Shown one piece after another: positions 21,770 through 33,560 of a stretch of 64,000 nt of DNA (its first letter is position 1; every line of letters starts with the position of its first letter). The translations under genes and the position numbers were made by a program. The stretch lies in contig CM069436.1 of the NCBI GenBank assembly GCA_035610365.1, positions 6,314,937-6,378,936 on the forward strand, in the 5' to 3' direction. Source of the stretch: Aquatica leii (taxonomy: Eukaryota; Arthropoda; Insecta; Coleoptera; Lampyridae). The notes under the pieces are model-generated. The model saw only the letters and a program-made list of their open reading frames with translations, was not told the DNA's origin and did not search any database.

Positions 21770-23440
21770 AGTTTGAGAACGAACTGACAATATTCTGGAT
21801 GGGTCCATATTACAGTTATTAAATAATGAAAAACTATAACATTGGTACCTATCTGTTTACAAGAAAACATTTTTTATAGAAATTTATTATGGCAACAAAC
21901 AACAGATAATTAAGTCATTGGCTTTTTAAATATCAACACGAATTTCATTACACATGCTGGGTGTTGGTTATTTACAAACTTATTTGTGTACAAGAAACAT
22001 GACAATTAACCCAGAAACGATAACCTGTTGAACTAAACGGTCAGCGAATTAGCAAAAAAACATCAAGATGAATGATTAAATATAAAATGCAAGTTTTTTC
22101 GTCACGCAACTAGTCGCGCATAGTAAAAAAATCTAAACTATATAACATTGACACCAAGCCATGGGCATGGTACTTTTTTTTTGGAACATAACATTTTCGT
22201 CCTACTTAGCGTTTACCTAATCGACTTTGCAAATTCGCATTAATATTTAGTAATAATTAGTATTATTAATCCACATTGCATAATTATTTGACTATCAAGG
22301 AAAACGAGATGCGTTCACATTTTCTGAATGGAACAAGGATTTGGTGATGGTTTTCAATAACCTAAAAATCTCATTTTTTGCCACGGGTAATTTTTTCCAA
22401 TAATTTTACACATTGTTGCTTTCGTTTATAATTGCTTATTAATCAATACCTTAGTTTAAGCGATGTGTTGTTACGTAAATACATGAGAGAATTTGTTTTT
22501 ATACTTAAAAACTTGATTAATTTTTTTATGGCTAGCCACAAAATGAGTTAACTTAACGAATGTGTCATTCAATTATGCCAAGAAACTAATCTAACAATCT
22601 CAACTAATTTTAACATTAACTGGCGGTTAGCAATAATTACTATTTGCGGTTAAAAAACAATTGCATTAAATCGTGTTGCAATTTTTAAATGACGCAATCG
22701 AGCAGAGAAAAATTTTAACAACGCAGGTTTTGAAAACGAATTTTGAAATAGACGGATGTTACAATTGAAATATTAAATTTAATTCAATGATTTCATGTAA
22801 CTTATAGATTAAATTATCGTATTTGAAATTGTACTAAGCGATCATTGATGAAATTAAAAGGGCAAAGAACTATGAACTTAAACACAACGTTTTTGAGTAC
22901 GAAAAACGCTATCTAAGATGGCTTTAAGTATCAATTCAATTTTCCATTGTTAGTTTTACAATGCGGTAACATCTTTAAACCGTTATTTTAAGAATTTTTC
23001 TTGTATTTTTTTCTTTAAAAGCAACTTGTATTAATATTGAAAGTGTTTGTTTAAAGGATTAATAAAATGGTGACAAATCTATTAAAAGTTTTGATTAGGA
23101 CATAATTAAATTGATTTTTATGAAAATTGACAGATAAAAATGCTACGTTGTTTATCGAATGTTAATTTGATTAAACATTGACATAAATTAAGTTTGTATT
23201 ACATTATCGAATGTATTTAATTATCATGAAATTGAATAACAATTAAAAACTTCGAATAAAATTAATATCAACTAAAAAAAGTTAAGTAACAAAATCAGCA
23301 ACTAAGCCATAAGCGCAACCAAACGACTTATTACAGATCTCGTTTAAATTTTGAATTAATCTATGGTTTTCAAACTTATTCTCGTAACACAGTAGTTCGG
23401 GGTTTTATAATTTCCAGACTTTCATCAAACTTATATAATT
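21770..23440. other. AT-rich non-coding DNA
   Basis: I see no coding frame, transposon ends or repeats in this stretch of about 1.7 kb. It has the even, AT-rich texture of intron or intergenic DNA. Confidence 0.5.
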
Positions 23441-23975
23441 TAATTGATGTTTTTTTTTGAGCATATGGTTGGCCGTTTTGTACTATATGTGAGCCACATG
23501 CTCTTTAAACCAAATTTTAATCGGTCTTTTGGTTTGTCCTACATGTACTTAATCGCAGTTTTTACAGTTTATATTATATATTCCTGATTTATCCTTAACG
23601 TTTACTGGATCTTTCGGGTTTCGTAAATAACTATGTAGGCTATTTTTGGAACTGACAATATTTTAAAGTCAAATTCTAGATAGATATTTCGTATAAGCTG
23701 GATGATTAAGTGATTTGGCATATTTTTGTGTATCTTTTTGATTATGTTCCAAGCTGGTAATGGTTTTTACGTGTAATTTGTGTTTCTGTTTTCGAATGTT
23801 TGACACAACTTCCTCCGAAAATTCATTTTCGGTATAGGTGAATTTGATGGATGAGAATTTTGAGTTTAGTTTATCCAGAAACTCTGTAGAATTACAATAA
23901 AGTTTTACTTTAGTTGCTTTCAGGCTACTGCTTCGTTCGTTGATTGAAATCCGGTCGGGAACTTGCATCAACTTG
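23440..23975 (-). pseudogene. Penelope-like element GIY-YIG endonuclease region
   Basis: The minus strand reads SGIYNINCKNCD, VHVGQTKRPIKIWFKEHVAH, the GIY-YIG endonuclease core of Penelope-like elements, then NHML. Upstream, 23669-23971 is a 100-codon open frame ending SLNHPAYTKYLSRI. Its N-terminal part I do not recognise and may be Penelope linker or unrelated. The final portion has stops. Confidence 0.6.
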
Positions 23976-24099
23976 GCCTAAACGAACATAACAAGTATAT
24001 AATACATTAAAATCATATTGATAAAAACTCTACAGCTGTGTAGGGTGTATACTAATGGTAAACGATATCTAACATGTAATTAAAATTGCATGAATAAAA

Positions 24100-24795
24100 G
24101 CATAAAGGTAAAAGTCTTAACTTAAGGCGTCATACTGTTTAAGACAAGTCTCAACCAGATTTTGCAAATTCGTGCTTTGGCTTTGTGACCAGCTCGTGAT
24201 ATTTTTCCATGCCAGTGTTCTCCAGTCTCAAGAATTCAGTCTCTTTTTAATTAACCTTACTTGCCAGTTATGAATTGTCACTTTCTTGGCTTCTATTTTG
24301 CCGAGGGCACCTGTTCTAATCGATCTTCTTTCTTCGGTAAGTAGATCCCAATGTATAGTCTGTGCACCTTTAGTGGCTATTGTTCTATAGCTAATTTTAA
24401 TACATATGTTTCTTCGTACTTTAAGGACTATATTTATTTCCCAATTTTTTGTGCATCAACCCATATAGGTGCTGTGCGCATTATGAACGAGGTGACCACT
24501 GACTATATTAAGCGTGTTTTTGCCATTCGCGGCACGTTCACGTTGGGCATCATGCGTGAGATAACCGAGGCAGTTCTACCAGCTTTGGCAGTTTAAATAT
24601 TTATCCATGTATTCCTGAAGTATTTGATTTTTTTCCCTGGGGTGAGGACGCAGCTTCGAGTCCTAAACGAAATGTTATTTGTGCGTCGCATGCCTAAAAA
24701 AACCAACGTTTCTGTTTTGTGTTGTGCTATATCCATAACGTAAAGTTTAATTCCGTTAACGATCCGGCTAATAGCTGCATTTGTTTTCTTCACAT
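24100..24795 (-). pseudogene. R1-like ORF2, C-terminal half
   Basis: The minus strand gives KKTNAAISRIVNGIKLYVMD, IAQHKTETLVFLG, a block ending PGKKIKYF, and PMW/YGAPIW-type sequence near 24450, then the C-terminal tail. HKTE-x-V-x(2-3)-R and the K-I-YLGI block match the region after the RT active site in R1 LINEs. The open stretch is 24593-24823, but its first residues (MAKQLTINN) come from the tail of the inserted LINE, not from R1. Stops and frameshifts follow. Confidence 0.75.
24789..24795 (-). repeat. Target-site duplication ATGTGAA, 3' copy
   Basis: ATGTGAA on the minus strand (TTCACAT on plus), adjacent to the A-rich tail of the inserted LINE. Identical to 29054-29060. Confidence 0.85.
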
Positions 24796-24949
24796 TATTA
24801 TTTATTGTTAATTGTTTTGCCATTCGGCCTTACAATGGGTTACGTTACCCCTACATCATTCACTTATCATAATAATATAATTTGTACAGAAATTTAAAAA
24901 ACTAAACAACTTTTTTCCCTAAAATCTTCCCATCACCATCTAACTATTC

Positions 24950-27900
24950 TAATACTTTAGACCTAACCCTCCCCTCTTTTCCTTCTTTCCTTTACTGCTT
25001 TCATCCAATCCAATCCCTCCCCCTCCTCTCCAATCAAAGCCTTCCTCCCCCTCATTTCTTCCCTTAGCTAGCCACACTCCTCACTCAAGTGCTCTATGTC
25101 CTCCTATCCCTCCCCACATAATCTACATCTCCTCATTATATCCTCCTTCCAATACTTATTTAAATTCTCCTCATTTCCGCATCTAAACCTGGCTAAAAGT
25201 CGTTTCTCTCCTAAGCTTCTCCTGCCCATCAGATACTTAGGAACCCCCCTGGACACTATATTCCCATACCTTACGTTATACTTTCCTTCCCTTATCTTTC
25301 CTTCCCTCTCTTGCACCTGCGAATCTTTATCTCTTCTTACTATCTCCCCCGTATTTAACCTCCCTTCCTCTCTCCTTCTTTCCACCTCTTCTCTTGCGAA
25401 ACCTCCTCGTTGATAGTACAGTTTCCTTTCTTCCTGCCCATATATGTTTTTGCTATCTTTTACCGTCCTCCAGCAACATTGCAAAATTTTACATTCTCTC
25501 CTTTCCTTCATTTTCTCTTTATACCCCATCGCCCTTTTCCCTGCTTCTATTCTAATCTTCTCTAACTTCCCCTCCTCCTCTATTATGTACCCTGGCGTCT
25601 CCCTGTCTAAACCTAGTATCCATTTCCAATATTTTATTTGTACCCTTTCCAATAGGTTCCACTTTTTCCAACCCCATACCTCCACCCCGTACATCATCAC
25701 ACTTTTAATCAATTTTTCAAACAGCCATCTTCTCTTCTCGATCTCCTTCCCAAAAACTCTTTCTCCTAAACTCCATACCTGCCCTAATACCATGTTACCC
25801 TTCTTTGCTAACTCCCTTATATGCGCATCATCTTTATTATCATACCTTAGCCTATATCCCAAATATGTCACTTCATTCACTGCCTCTATCTTCTGTTCTC
25901 CCCAACTTAACTCCTCCTTTTTGAAAAACTACCATATTAGACTTTCTCACATTTAAACCCAAGTCTTTCCTTTCCAGATACCTCTTTATCGTATTTATCA
26001 TACCTTTCATCTCCAACTCATTTTTTGTCACCATGACCATATCGTCTGCATATGCCAACACCCACACTTTAATCCCTCCCTCCATGACAACCCCACCACA
26101 CTGACCTCCCTTCAACACTTCTTCTATGTCCCCTATATACAGTGCAAATAAAATAGGGGTAAGAGGACACCCCTGCCTTAGCCCCTTCCTCGTCCAAAAC
26201 ACTTCACTAACTATCCCCTATTTTTACCCTATTCTTAGTCTCTTTATATATTCCTTCCAGTTTCCTTACTAGTTGTTCTTCTATTCCCTTTTTCTTTAAC
26301 ACCCTCCATAGCTTTTCCCTATTCACATTATCAAACGCAGCTTCTATGTCCATAATGAACGCTTATACCTTACCCCTTTTCTTATCTAACTCTCCATTCA
26401 CTAACTGTTTCAATATATAAACATTGTCTATTGCCCTTCTTCTCACTCTAAATCCCATCTGCCAATCTGGTAATAGTCTTTTTTCTTCCACTTCCTTTTC
26501 CAATCTCCTTTGTATAATCATGGCATACAATTTATAACTTACATTAGTGACACTAACTCCTCTATAATTCTTTACCTCCTTCCTATCCCCTCTCTTATAA
26601 ACCGGCAGAATTAAACTTTCTTTCCAACTCTCTGGCAATTCCTCCCCTTTCCATATCGTATTAAAAATTTTCTTTATATATCCTCTCACTCTCTCCCCTA
26701 CATATTTCCATTGTTCTCCTTGCGTACCGTCCGTTCCTGCCGTCTTCCTTAATTTTAGTCTATTTATTGCTTCCTCCATTTCCTCTTTCGTTATCTCCCA
26801 CCCCTCTTGTATTGCATTTACCCCTTGCAATATCACCTGCCCTGGTCCTTCTATTGTTCCCTCTAAACGCTCCATACAATAACCCAGCCACACCTTTATA
26901 TCCGTTAAACCTCCTCTCCTCTTATCTCTTCTTCTCTCCTTGTTTAGAAATTCCCACACTTCTTCTTTCTTTATTCCCTTTACTTGTTTCTCCATTCCCT
27001 CTTTATAAGACACCTTTCCCTCAAAACATACATTTTTAAAATTCACTTTCTTCTCTTTATACTCCTGCACATCAATTCTACCTTTCTTCCATCTTCTTCT
27101 AGCATTTCTCATCTCTGTTTTTGCCTCTCTACAGTCTCTATTCCACCACCTATTTTCGTTCCTCTTTTTTCCTTGTCTTCTCTCAAACCTTTTCTTTTCT
27201 ACTGCCTTCTCCATCTCTGCGGTCAACTCCTTTAGTCCTTCTTCCCCCCCCCTACATCTCCCCAAATCACTTGCTCCAACTTCATCTTATATCTTTCTAT
27301 GCTTTCCTCAATCTACACCTTTTTTACTCCACATCCCCTCTGTTCCTTCTTAATTCCCAGCTCCTTTCCTTTTAAAATCACTTCCAGTGGCTATTGATCC
27401 GATTCCTCTTCATCCCCCGCTTCAAAACTTTCTATGTCCTCCCACATCTCTCCACTCACTATCACGTAATCGATCACCGATTCCCCTCTCTCTCCCATAT
27501 AAGTATAGTCACCTCTGTCCCCCTCCTCTACATTTCCATTAAGGATTGACCATCCTTTTTCCTCACACATCTCCACTAACATTTTCCCATTCCTATTAAC
27601 TGTCTTATTATGCTAACTCTTCCCGTTACTTCCCCTCCTATAATCACTCCTCCCTTTTCCCCTGTTCTCGCGTTAAAATCACCCCCTATAATAATATTTT
27701 CCTTTTCTATCTCTAACACTATATATTCTTTCTTTCCTTCTCTGACCATATAATTTTTGACAATCCCCTTCCCTTGCTTCTCGTTTCCCTCCTCTTCTTA
27801 AACTGACCAGTTCCTTTTTATGCTCGTTAGTATCCCTCCCTTCCTCTACCTTTACTTTCTCTTCTAGTTGCAAATTCCACCTTCCAACTATAACCCTCTG

Positions 27901-28020
27901 GTAATTTTTCCTTCCATACTTTTCAGTCTTTTTCCTCCAACCATGTCTCCGACATTCCCATCATATCAAAACCCTCTACGTATCTTCAGAAATCCTCTCT
28001 CTTATTTTTTATGCCTGCCA
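24950..28020 (-). pseudogene. ORF2 (endonuclease-RT) of the LINE
   Basis: Right to left: endonuclease blocks MGMSETWLEEKD, GGDFNARTGEKGG (about 27640-27690) and GDYTYMGERGESVIDYVIV; a basic linker with RRWKKGRIDVQEYKEKK; RT blocks KLRKTAGTDGTQGEQWKY, ILPVYKRGDRKEVKNYRGVS, LPDWQMGFRVRRRAIDN, GLRQGCPLTPILFALYI and the catalytic LAYADDMVMV. The C-terminal domain has YGVEVWGWKKW and WILGLDRETPGYIIEEE. It ends in a CRLCG...H...C knuckle, C-x2-C-x8-H-x4-C. Long open pieces (26363-27265, 25873-26202, 25104-25880) are joined by frameshifts or single stops, so it is decayed but relatively young. Confidence 0.8.
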
Positions 28021-28319
28021 CATTCCAAAACAATAATTTCATTTGATTCTGCTTTTCCATCTCTTTCCTTAAAACTTACTAATCCAACATCATTTGATCC
28101 ATCCTTCCCTCCCCAACTCTTAGTTTTTGCCCCCTTCTTCAATAGAGTTCCCCTCTCCTCATTCAAAATCTTTTCTTCACCTTCCACCCACACTTTCAAG
28201 AATCCTATTTTAATCCTTTTCCCTCTCCTTCATCTTACTCGCCTCATATCTTACCTTTTTGTATATCTATTTCCCCTTCTTCTCGTCATGTCATCGTCTA
28301 AATAAATGCTCGTTACCTC

Positions 28320-28890
28320 TTAACCTTCTTTTTGCTTCCATACATCTAACTTATCCTCAAATAAACCCATCCTTACTAACATTACACGCTCTGCTAACTT
28401 TCTAGTTTCTACCACTGTTTTCTCAATATTTAAATCCTTCTTCATCCAATTTTCCACTTGCTCCTTTTGCTCCTTCTTTCCATCTTTCACTTCCATACCT
28501 CTTATGATTATGTTTGTTCTCCTTTTTTCTTTTTCGGTTTTTTCCCAGTTTCTTTCTATCTTCTCCAATCTGGCCTCCAACTTTCTATACTTTTCACCCA
28601 TTTCTTCAAATTTCCTTTTCCATTCTTCATTTGACTTTTTAATTCTTTTTCATCTCCTTTACCTCTTTATTATTCCCTTCCAACTTCTTACCCATCTTAA
28701 TTTGTTCCTCTCTTATACTCTTTACCTCCTTTAACAGTTCTTTACACATTTCTACTAACTCCCCATCTTTCCTCTCTTTTCCTTCCGCTACCGGTGATTT
28801 CCTTACTTTGGTGCTCTTCCTAAACACCTCCTCCACCGTAGCTTGCCTTTTTCTTTTTCCTTCTGATCACCCTTCCTCGGAATCCGACAT
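28320..28890 (-). pseudogene. ORF1 (coiled-coil protein) of the LINE
   Basis: ATG at 28888-28890 opens MSDSEEG, then a TGA, then EGKRKRQATVEEVFRKSTKV. A highly charged Lys/Glu-rich coiled coil follows (LVEMCKELLKEVKSIREEQI...), then RRTNIIIRGMEVKDG, which resembles the RNA-binding region of L1-type ORF1 proteins. The central part is open in two overlapping segments, 28639-28836 and 28320-28601. Role by analogy: RNA-binding chaperone of the element's transcript. The stop at codon 8 and a frameshift near 28620 make it defective. Confidence 0.65.
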
Positions 28891-28920
28891 AATTTCCCTT
28901 CTCCTTTAAACTTTACACTA

Positions 28921-29053
28921 ATTTTTGAATAACGAAATGCTTATTATATTAAATCACCAAAAAATTAAAAACCAAAAAAACCACGTATTTTATGAGTTAA
29001 CGAAATATTAATTAAATTAAATTTAAATCACCAAAAAAAAAAATTGTATAAAA
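28921..29053 (-). repeat. Duplicated block in LINE 5' untranslated region
   Basis: Two diverged copies of a block reading TTTTTTGGTGATTTAA, then ATTTCGTTA about 15-20 bp later, sit head to tail between the 5' end and the ORF1 start. Tandem 5' repeats of this sort are common in LINE promoters. Confidence 0.55.
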
Positions 29054-29060
29054 TTCACAT
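29054..29060 (-). repeat. Target-site duplication ATGTGAA, 5' copy
   Basis: Same 7 bases next to the 5' end of the inserted LINE. In the R1 frame it encodes the H-V of TETEHV. Confidence 0.85.
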
Positions 29061-30125
29061 GTTCGGTCTCGGTCCTGGCGCTGGTCGAAAGGGTGAGATT
29101 GTCTGCAAAGGTAACCACTTGCGTGGGGAACACACACATGTTCGTTTGTAATAATCCATCAAACTAGGCATTCCACAATGTTGGCCACAGAACTGAGATT
29201 TGTGGAACACCGCAAGATGCCTGAAAAGCTTTTGTTCTTTCTGTACTATTTATTAGTAACTCGCGCTCGTTGAGGTAATCATTTATCATGTTAATAAAAT
29301 ACTTTTTTAAGTCAGAATCACTGGACACGGTAGTGTCTTAAATGCGTTCTTAACATAGTGTGACCATTCTACACAGCTGTCTAGTCTTTCTGGTGCCTGC
29401 TCTAGTGTTCCTGGCCCACCGGTTAACCGATTCTATTGCGTCCATCTTGAACTTGCCTTGGTTGAATCCATACTATCTGCATGATAGACCCCCTGTATCT
29501 TCGAAGATTTCTCACAGTCTTTTATTAATCAGAAGCTCGCACAGCTTGGCAGTTGTGTTAAGCAAGCATAGGAATCTATATGAGCCAGGATCATTAGGGA
29601 AGTTTTTAACCTTGTCCAGCAAAACGAGTATGGACAGTTTCCAAATATCTAGGAAGTTTTGCTATTTTAGTAGTTTGTTTAGTAATAGTGCCAGCCTTCT
29701 AGGATAGCTGGTAACCACATCGACTAAGGCTTCAGCCGGTATGCCATCAGGGCCTGGTGCCTTTTTCGTCCTAATCTCTTTGCTGCCTCAAATATTTTCT
29801 ACACGGTGTGGGGGGGGGGAGCTTCTACGTTTATCTCCCTCTTTGAATGTGTTCTTCTCAACCTTTTGGTGGCAATTTTGTAACCTTTTCCCCACGGGTC
29901 ATGGTCTATACTTTGGCGCAATTTAATCCAGGCCCTACTCTTGGCTGCTCCAATTGCTCTACAAAAATGATTTCTCAGTTGTTTGTATAGTTGATATTCC
30001 GTGGCGGAGTTTGTCTTAGCTTTTTTGTTTGCTTTTGTGGCTTTGTTTTCTTTTCTGCTGGCGCTCTTTTCTAAATCGGACCAATTCATCATTTCTCCAG
30101 TACTCTTTAACAGGATTGCCGCATC
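29054..30125 (-). pseudogene. R1-like ORF2, linker and RT half
   Basis: Read leftward: WRNDELVRFRKERQQKRKQ linker; DHDPWGKGYKIATKRLRR; KKAPGPDGIPAEAL (RT motif 1 region); GVPQISVLWPTLWNA (consensus VPQGSVLGPTLWN); and VVTFADNLTLSTSA, where the catalytic FADD is FADN. It ends at TETEHV, where the other LINE is inserted. A TGA or TAG breaks it in several places. Confidence 0.8.
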
Positions 30126-31450
30126 CTCTTCTATGCGAAACCACGCGGCTATTGTCTTTAATAGTTAATAGCCATTTAACTAATGACTGCAATGCGGTAA
30201 CTATGGTTACAGTTGAAAACACTACTTTGGCAGTCGTCGGCGTTTATTTGCCGCCGAGTGAGGATGTTCGTATTCATCTCCAAAGCTTAGACAAAATTCT
30301 TAATGAACCAAGCGCCATTTCTATTATCATAGCAGGTGACTTCAATTCGACCGGTGACCGATGAAAGAAGACAATGTTTGTGTGGAGAACCTGGTGGGTG
30401 AACGTAACCTCTGTGTTGCCAACGAACCTTTCACATTCGCTAGCCATCTAGGCTCAACCAATATAGACGTTACATTAGCTTCTTTCTGTTTAACCAGAAA
30501 AATAGTAGACTGGCGAGTCATTCCCAAATTCATAGAAAGTGACCACCAACTGATACGGTTTAAGTTAACCGTCAAAGTCTTTAATTTCGTACTGATTCCT
30601 AAAAAAATCCTTAATTTCAAATGCATAGATCCCGTTCGCCTGAATAATGCTATCGCAAATTCTATTTTCTCTTATCTTCCACGATCCCACAATCCTAAAT
30701 CTGTGGACGCCTTCATTGATAAGTTGACCACGATAATCCTCGACTTTTGCCAAAATGGCTTGAATAGCATACGTATAAGATCTAGAGCTAGTGTACCGTG
30801 GTGGAGTCCTAAGTTAGACAGCTTAAAGCGAGCGGTGCGTTGTTTGCAAAAACACCACCAAAAAGCCCCTGCAGAGGTTAAACATCAATAGCTTGCCTCG
30901 TACCAGACCGCGCTTCACCGGTATAAACTGGCAATAAAGACAGCAAAGCAGAGCTCCTGGCAAAATTTCGTGGAAAAAAGCTTGGCGACGAGTCCTTGGG
31001 GGTTAGTTTACAGGTTATTCTCCTGAAAGTTTTTGGCGATCCAACCGTGTTCCAATGTAAAAGACGGCGACAGATAGTTTTCACATTATTTCCAGACGAA
31101 GATCCCTCGACGGACAACGCTTATCATGCTCAAATAAAATACCGATCTCTTTTGCAAAGCAACTCCCGACAAGACTGGGTGGTCACCAGCGACGATTTAG
31201 CTGCGATGGCTAACAAAATCCCTAAGAATAAAGTTTCTGGAATTGAGTTGACGCCATAACGTTTTGTGAACGGTTGTTCTAGATTCTCTCTCTCTTCCAC
31301 GATCGTTGACCTGTTCAATTCTTGCATAAAAATTGGTTATTTTCCTACCAGCTAGAAAGGTGGTAACCTAATTACTATTCTCAAGTCCGGAAAGAAGGAT
31401 CTTGCCAACCCGAACTCGTATTGTCCGATAACTTTATTAGTTTATTTTAT
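30105..31450 (+). pseudogene. R1-like LINE ORF2: endonuclease, linker and start of RT
   Basis: Plus strand: LAVVGVYLPPSEDVRIHLQS, IIIAGDFNSTGDR (endonuclease GDFN block), then after a frame change SHLGSTNIDVTLASF, VDWRVIPKFIESDHQLIRF (the SDH block) and VPWWSPKLDSLKRAVRCL, and finally NKIPKNKVSGIELTP and GGNLITILKSGKKDL (start of RT). The frame is open for 176 codons at 30361-30891. The catalytic part of the RT is missing after about 31450. It abuts the minus-strand R1 half at about 30105-30125, head to head. Confidence 0.8.
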
Positions 31451-31589
31451 TTCATGTACGCTAAGGCAAAGTAGATATTTAGTTTTTAATTTATCAATAG
31501 CATGAAATTTATTCTAGAATCATTTATTTTCATTATATTTGGTTAAATAACCCTTTTAGTTTCGTTTTAGTTATAGCTACTTAAACTAA

Positions 31590-32790
31590 CTCTGCGCCTC
31601 TCTTAATTCTTTTACGATTGTCTAAATTCCTTTTTCTTGGTTTAGAGAAGCGAGGAGAAGCCGTAAGGCAGGTGCCTCGCTAAACTGTGTGCTCTCAAAG
31701 CACGTTCCGTTACTTAGCCCATCCGGCTGTGTCTAACCAGACTCCTCGTTCTAATGATACATTTCCTACGCTTACCTATCTTTTTGTCGCAAACTTGTGC
31801 CAAGCAAGACCAAGACCAGCGCTAGTGTGTTTGTTATCTCTTTTCCGTGGCATGCTGGCGTCACAATATTTTGTCATTGCTTCCGCCATTTCTTCGAACC
31901 TTTTTAGACGATACGAACCGGTCAAATGTATCCAATAGTTCTCGTGATTTATTTTGTTTGTGTTTTATCTTGGCAGGCCGTTGCGGCTACTACTATAAAA
32001 ATTATTTTTTAGTGTTCGTTACTGTGTTATATAATACGTATTTATGAACGTTTAAAGATTCTTCATCCCATACTTTTTATCCCCTCACTCTATTCGCCAT
32101 TTTGCTGCTGGCGCAGGTGATGTCCAGTATCGAACTCTTGCATTGTGTCACATATGACGGTTCTTTTCTCATGTTCATAATGATCCTGTCGCAACTGGTC
32201 AGCCATTCGGCCCCTAGCATCCTCTTTAAGCGCCCTCCGTTCAGGAGATTTCGCGTTGCTGTCTCCCGCTATAATGGCGGTTTCTTGTGATTGTTTATGG
32301 AAGATTTGATTCTTTCTATAACCTCGAAGAAATGCTCCATGTTCTTGTTCGGAGATATCTAACAGGAATATATGTAGAAGTCATCTAGTTCTGCTGCATC
32401 CGCTCCCTTTAATCTTTTGTGCGGTTTTAAAATTAGATTTTGTCCGATGTAACTGTTTCCTTGAGGTCCATCATAAAACCCGCTGCTTTGGCCTTTATTA
32501 TATTGGGTTCCGATATGATTGCAATGTCTACCCCTTCGTTATAGCATAACAACAGGTCATGTGCAGTCCTTCTTCTCCTAGGATAATCTGTAATATCTTG
32601 GCGTTTTTCTTCGTCTATGGCTGTTAAATCTGTATCGGGTTGTTTGATCTTTGTCGCTATCGAAAAATTTGGGACACGCCGCTGACCACAGTGTGTAATC
32701 TGTCGTTTTGCATAAAGGGCAACCTCTAGCGTCTTTACAGTCTCTCTAATTGTGGCTCCTCAAATCTCATGCTGCTCATGAATAAATTAG
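31590..32790 (-). pseudogene. R1-like LINE: end of ORF1, endonuclease and linker
   Basis: Read leftward: GCPLCKTTDYTLWSAACPKF, a CCHC zinc knuckle of an R1 ORF1 with its His replaced by Tyr; GFYDGPQGNSYI; FIYSCYISPNK-type and DRIIMN, EPSYVTQCKSSILDITCASS (endonuclease C-terminal SSxxDxT block, frameshifted); and MTKYCDASMPRKRDNKHTS (linker with CDASMPR, typical of R1). Frame changes are numerous. RT is absent. Its left end meets a short AT-rich spacer before the plus-strand R1 piece. Confidence 0.65.
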
Positions 32791-32824
32791 AGATATACAG
32801 AGACTATTACCCGTTGCTGTTCCT

Positions 32825-33250
32825 TCTTCTGTTAATTTAAAAGAAGGTTTGATTCATACACAAGCGAGTGAGTTTTAAATAGTTATGTACTTCAGTATTT
32901 ATCCAAATGTTATGTAGCAGCGTTTCTTTTAAATAGTTTAGAACCTCAGCGATGGGAATAGCTGGAAACATAGAACTGACATCGAAAGTTATTAATAATT
33001 AATCTGCTGAATTTAATTCTGTTAATAAATTCAGTAGGGGCATTGTTAGGTCGCATAGCGTTCTTTGGTTTATGTGTCTTAGGTAAACAATAAATTCTTG
33101 AAAAAACGGCTTTTACAGTTAGTCGTAATCTTAGAGACTCAGTTAGAAGGTTCTATTAAACAGAGATTTTTCGACTCTCTCTTAACATTTTCTAAACTTT
33201 AGTTTTTACTGACTACTCTAATGAATCTTCTAGAACTTTCGTTCATAGTT
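32825..33250 (-). pseudogene. Penelope-like RT fragment
   Basis: The minus strand reads AVFSRIYCLPKTHKPKNAMR, APTEFI, and a block equivalent to NFDVSSMFPAIPIAEVLNYL after correcting one frameshift, then LTRLCM. CLPKTHKP and the FDV-S-FP--P block are the Penelope RT landmarks. It stops where the R1 fragment at 31590-32790 begins. Confidence 0.65.
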
Positions 33251-33334
33251 TAAATCAAACTTTATATATGTACCTATTAGAATTTGTCTAGAAGAATGTT
33301 AAAGTGCTCTTTTTCCTTATTAAATGTTGTGAGT

Positions 33335-33560
33335 TCTGAAAAAGAACTGTAAAAATTGCAATCAAGTATGTGTAGGACAAACCAAAAGACCGGTTAAAAT
33401 TCGGTTAAAGAGCATTTGACTCGCATCAAATACAGAAGTGTGAGTACGTTTAGCGTGCCAACCTTATCCTCGAAAAAAGGCATCAAGTAAACGATATGCG
33501 TTTAATCAAACAGTTAACGTATTAGTGTACCGTTGATGATCATAGCATAGCTATCGAAAC
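33335..33560 (+). pseudogene. Penelope-like GIY-YIG endonuclease fragment
   Basis: Plus strand: KNCKNCNQVCVGQTKRPVKI then RLKEHLTRIKYRS, and NDMRLIKQLTY in another frame. This is the endonuclease core of the same Penelope type as at 23440-23975. It points away from the RT fragment just to its left, repeating the opposed arrangement at 13905-16215. Confidence 0.7.

Larger units (their letters stand above)
24796..29053 (-). mobile_element. 4.26-kb LINE, essentially full length, inserted in R1
   Basis: The insertion is bounded by a perfect 7-bp target duplication. On the minus strand it has a 5' untranslated region with a duplicated T-rich block, a coiled-coil ORF1, an endonuclease-RT ORF2 and a 3' tail. 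The tail reads GTAAGGCCGAATGGCAA followed by an A-rich run. The same tail is found in the copy at 61064-63468. Coding sequence is purine-rich on the minus strand, which makes the plus strand strikingly pyrimidine-rich. LINE clade not assigned; it is neither R1 nor the Jockey-like type seen elsewhere here. Confidence 0.85.
24100..30125 (-). mobile_element. R1-like LINE interrupted by a second LINE
   Basis: The two halves, 29061-30125 and 24100-24788, are one R1 ORF2. The reading frame stops at ...RTETEHV on the right and resumes as KKTNAAISRI on the left. Joining across the inserted LINE (24796-29053) and one copy of its 7-bp target duplication restores the frame exactly. The 5' end, before the linker, is lost at about 30125, where an oppositely oriented R1 piece begins. 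Confidence 0.85.

Noticed and set aside
24900-28830. Many plus-strand ORFs rich in Pro, Ser, Leu and Phe (for example 25444-25956, 27868-28305)
   Set aside because: They are the complement of the purine-rich minus-strand LINE genes, with no domain of their own. The same applies to plus-strand ORFs over 37474-39868 and 61037-63498.
30105-31450. 5' inversion (twin priming) of a single R1 element across the 30.1-kb junction
   Set aside because: Both sides contain linker and RT-start sequence, so the content overlaps. Twin priming would give non-overlapping parts.
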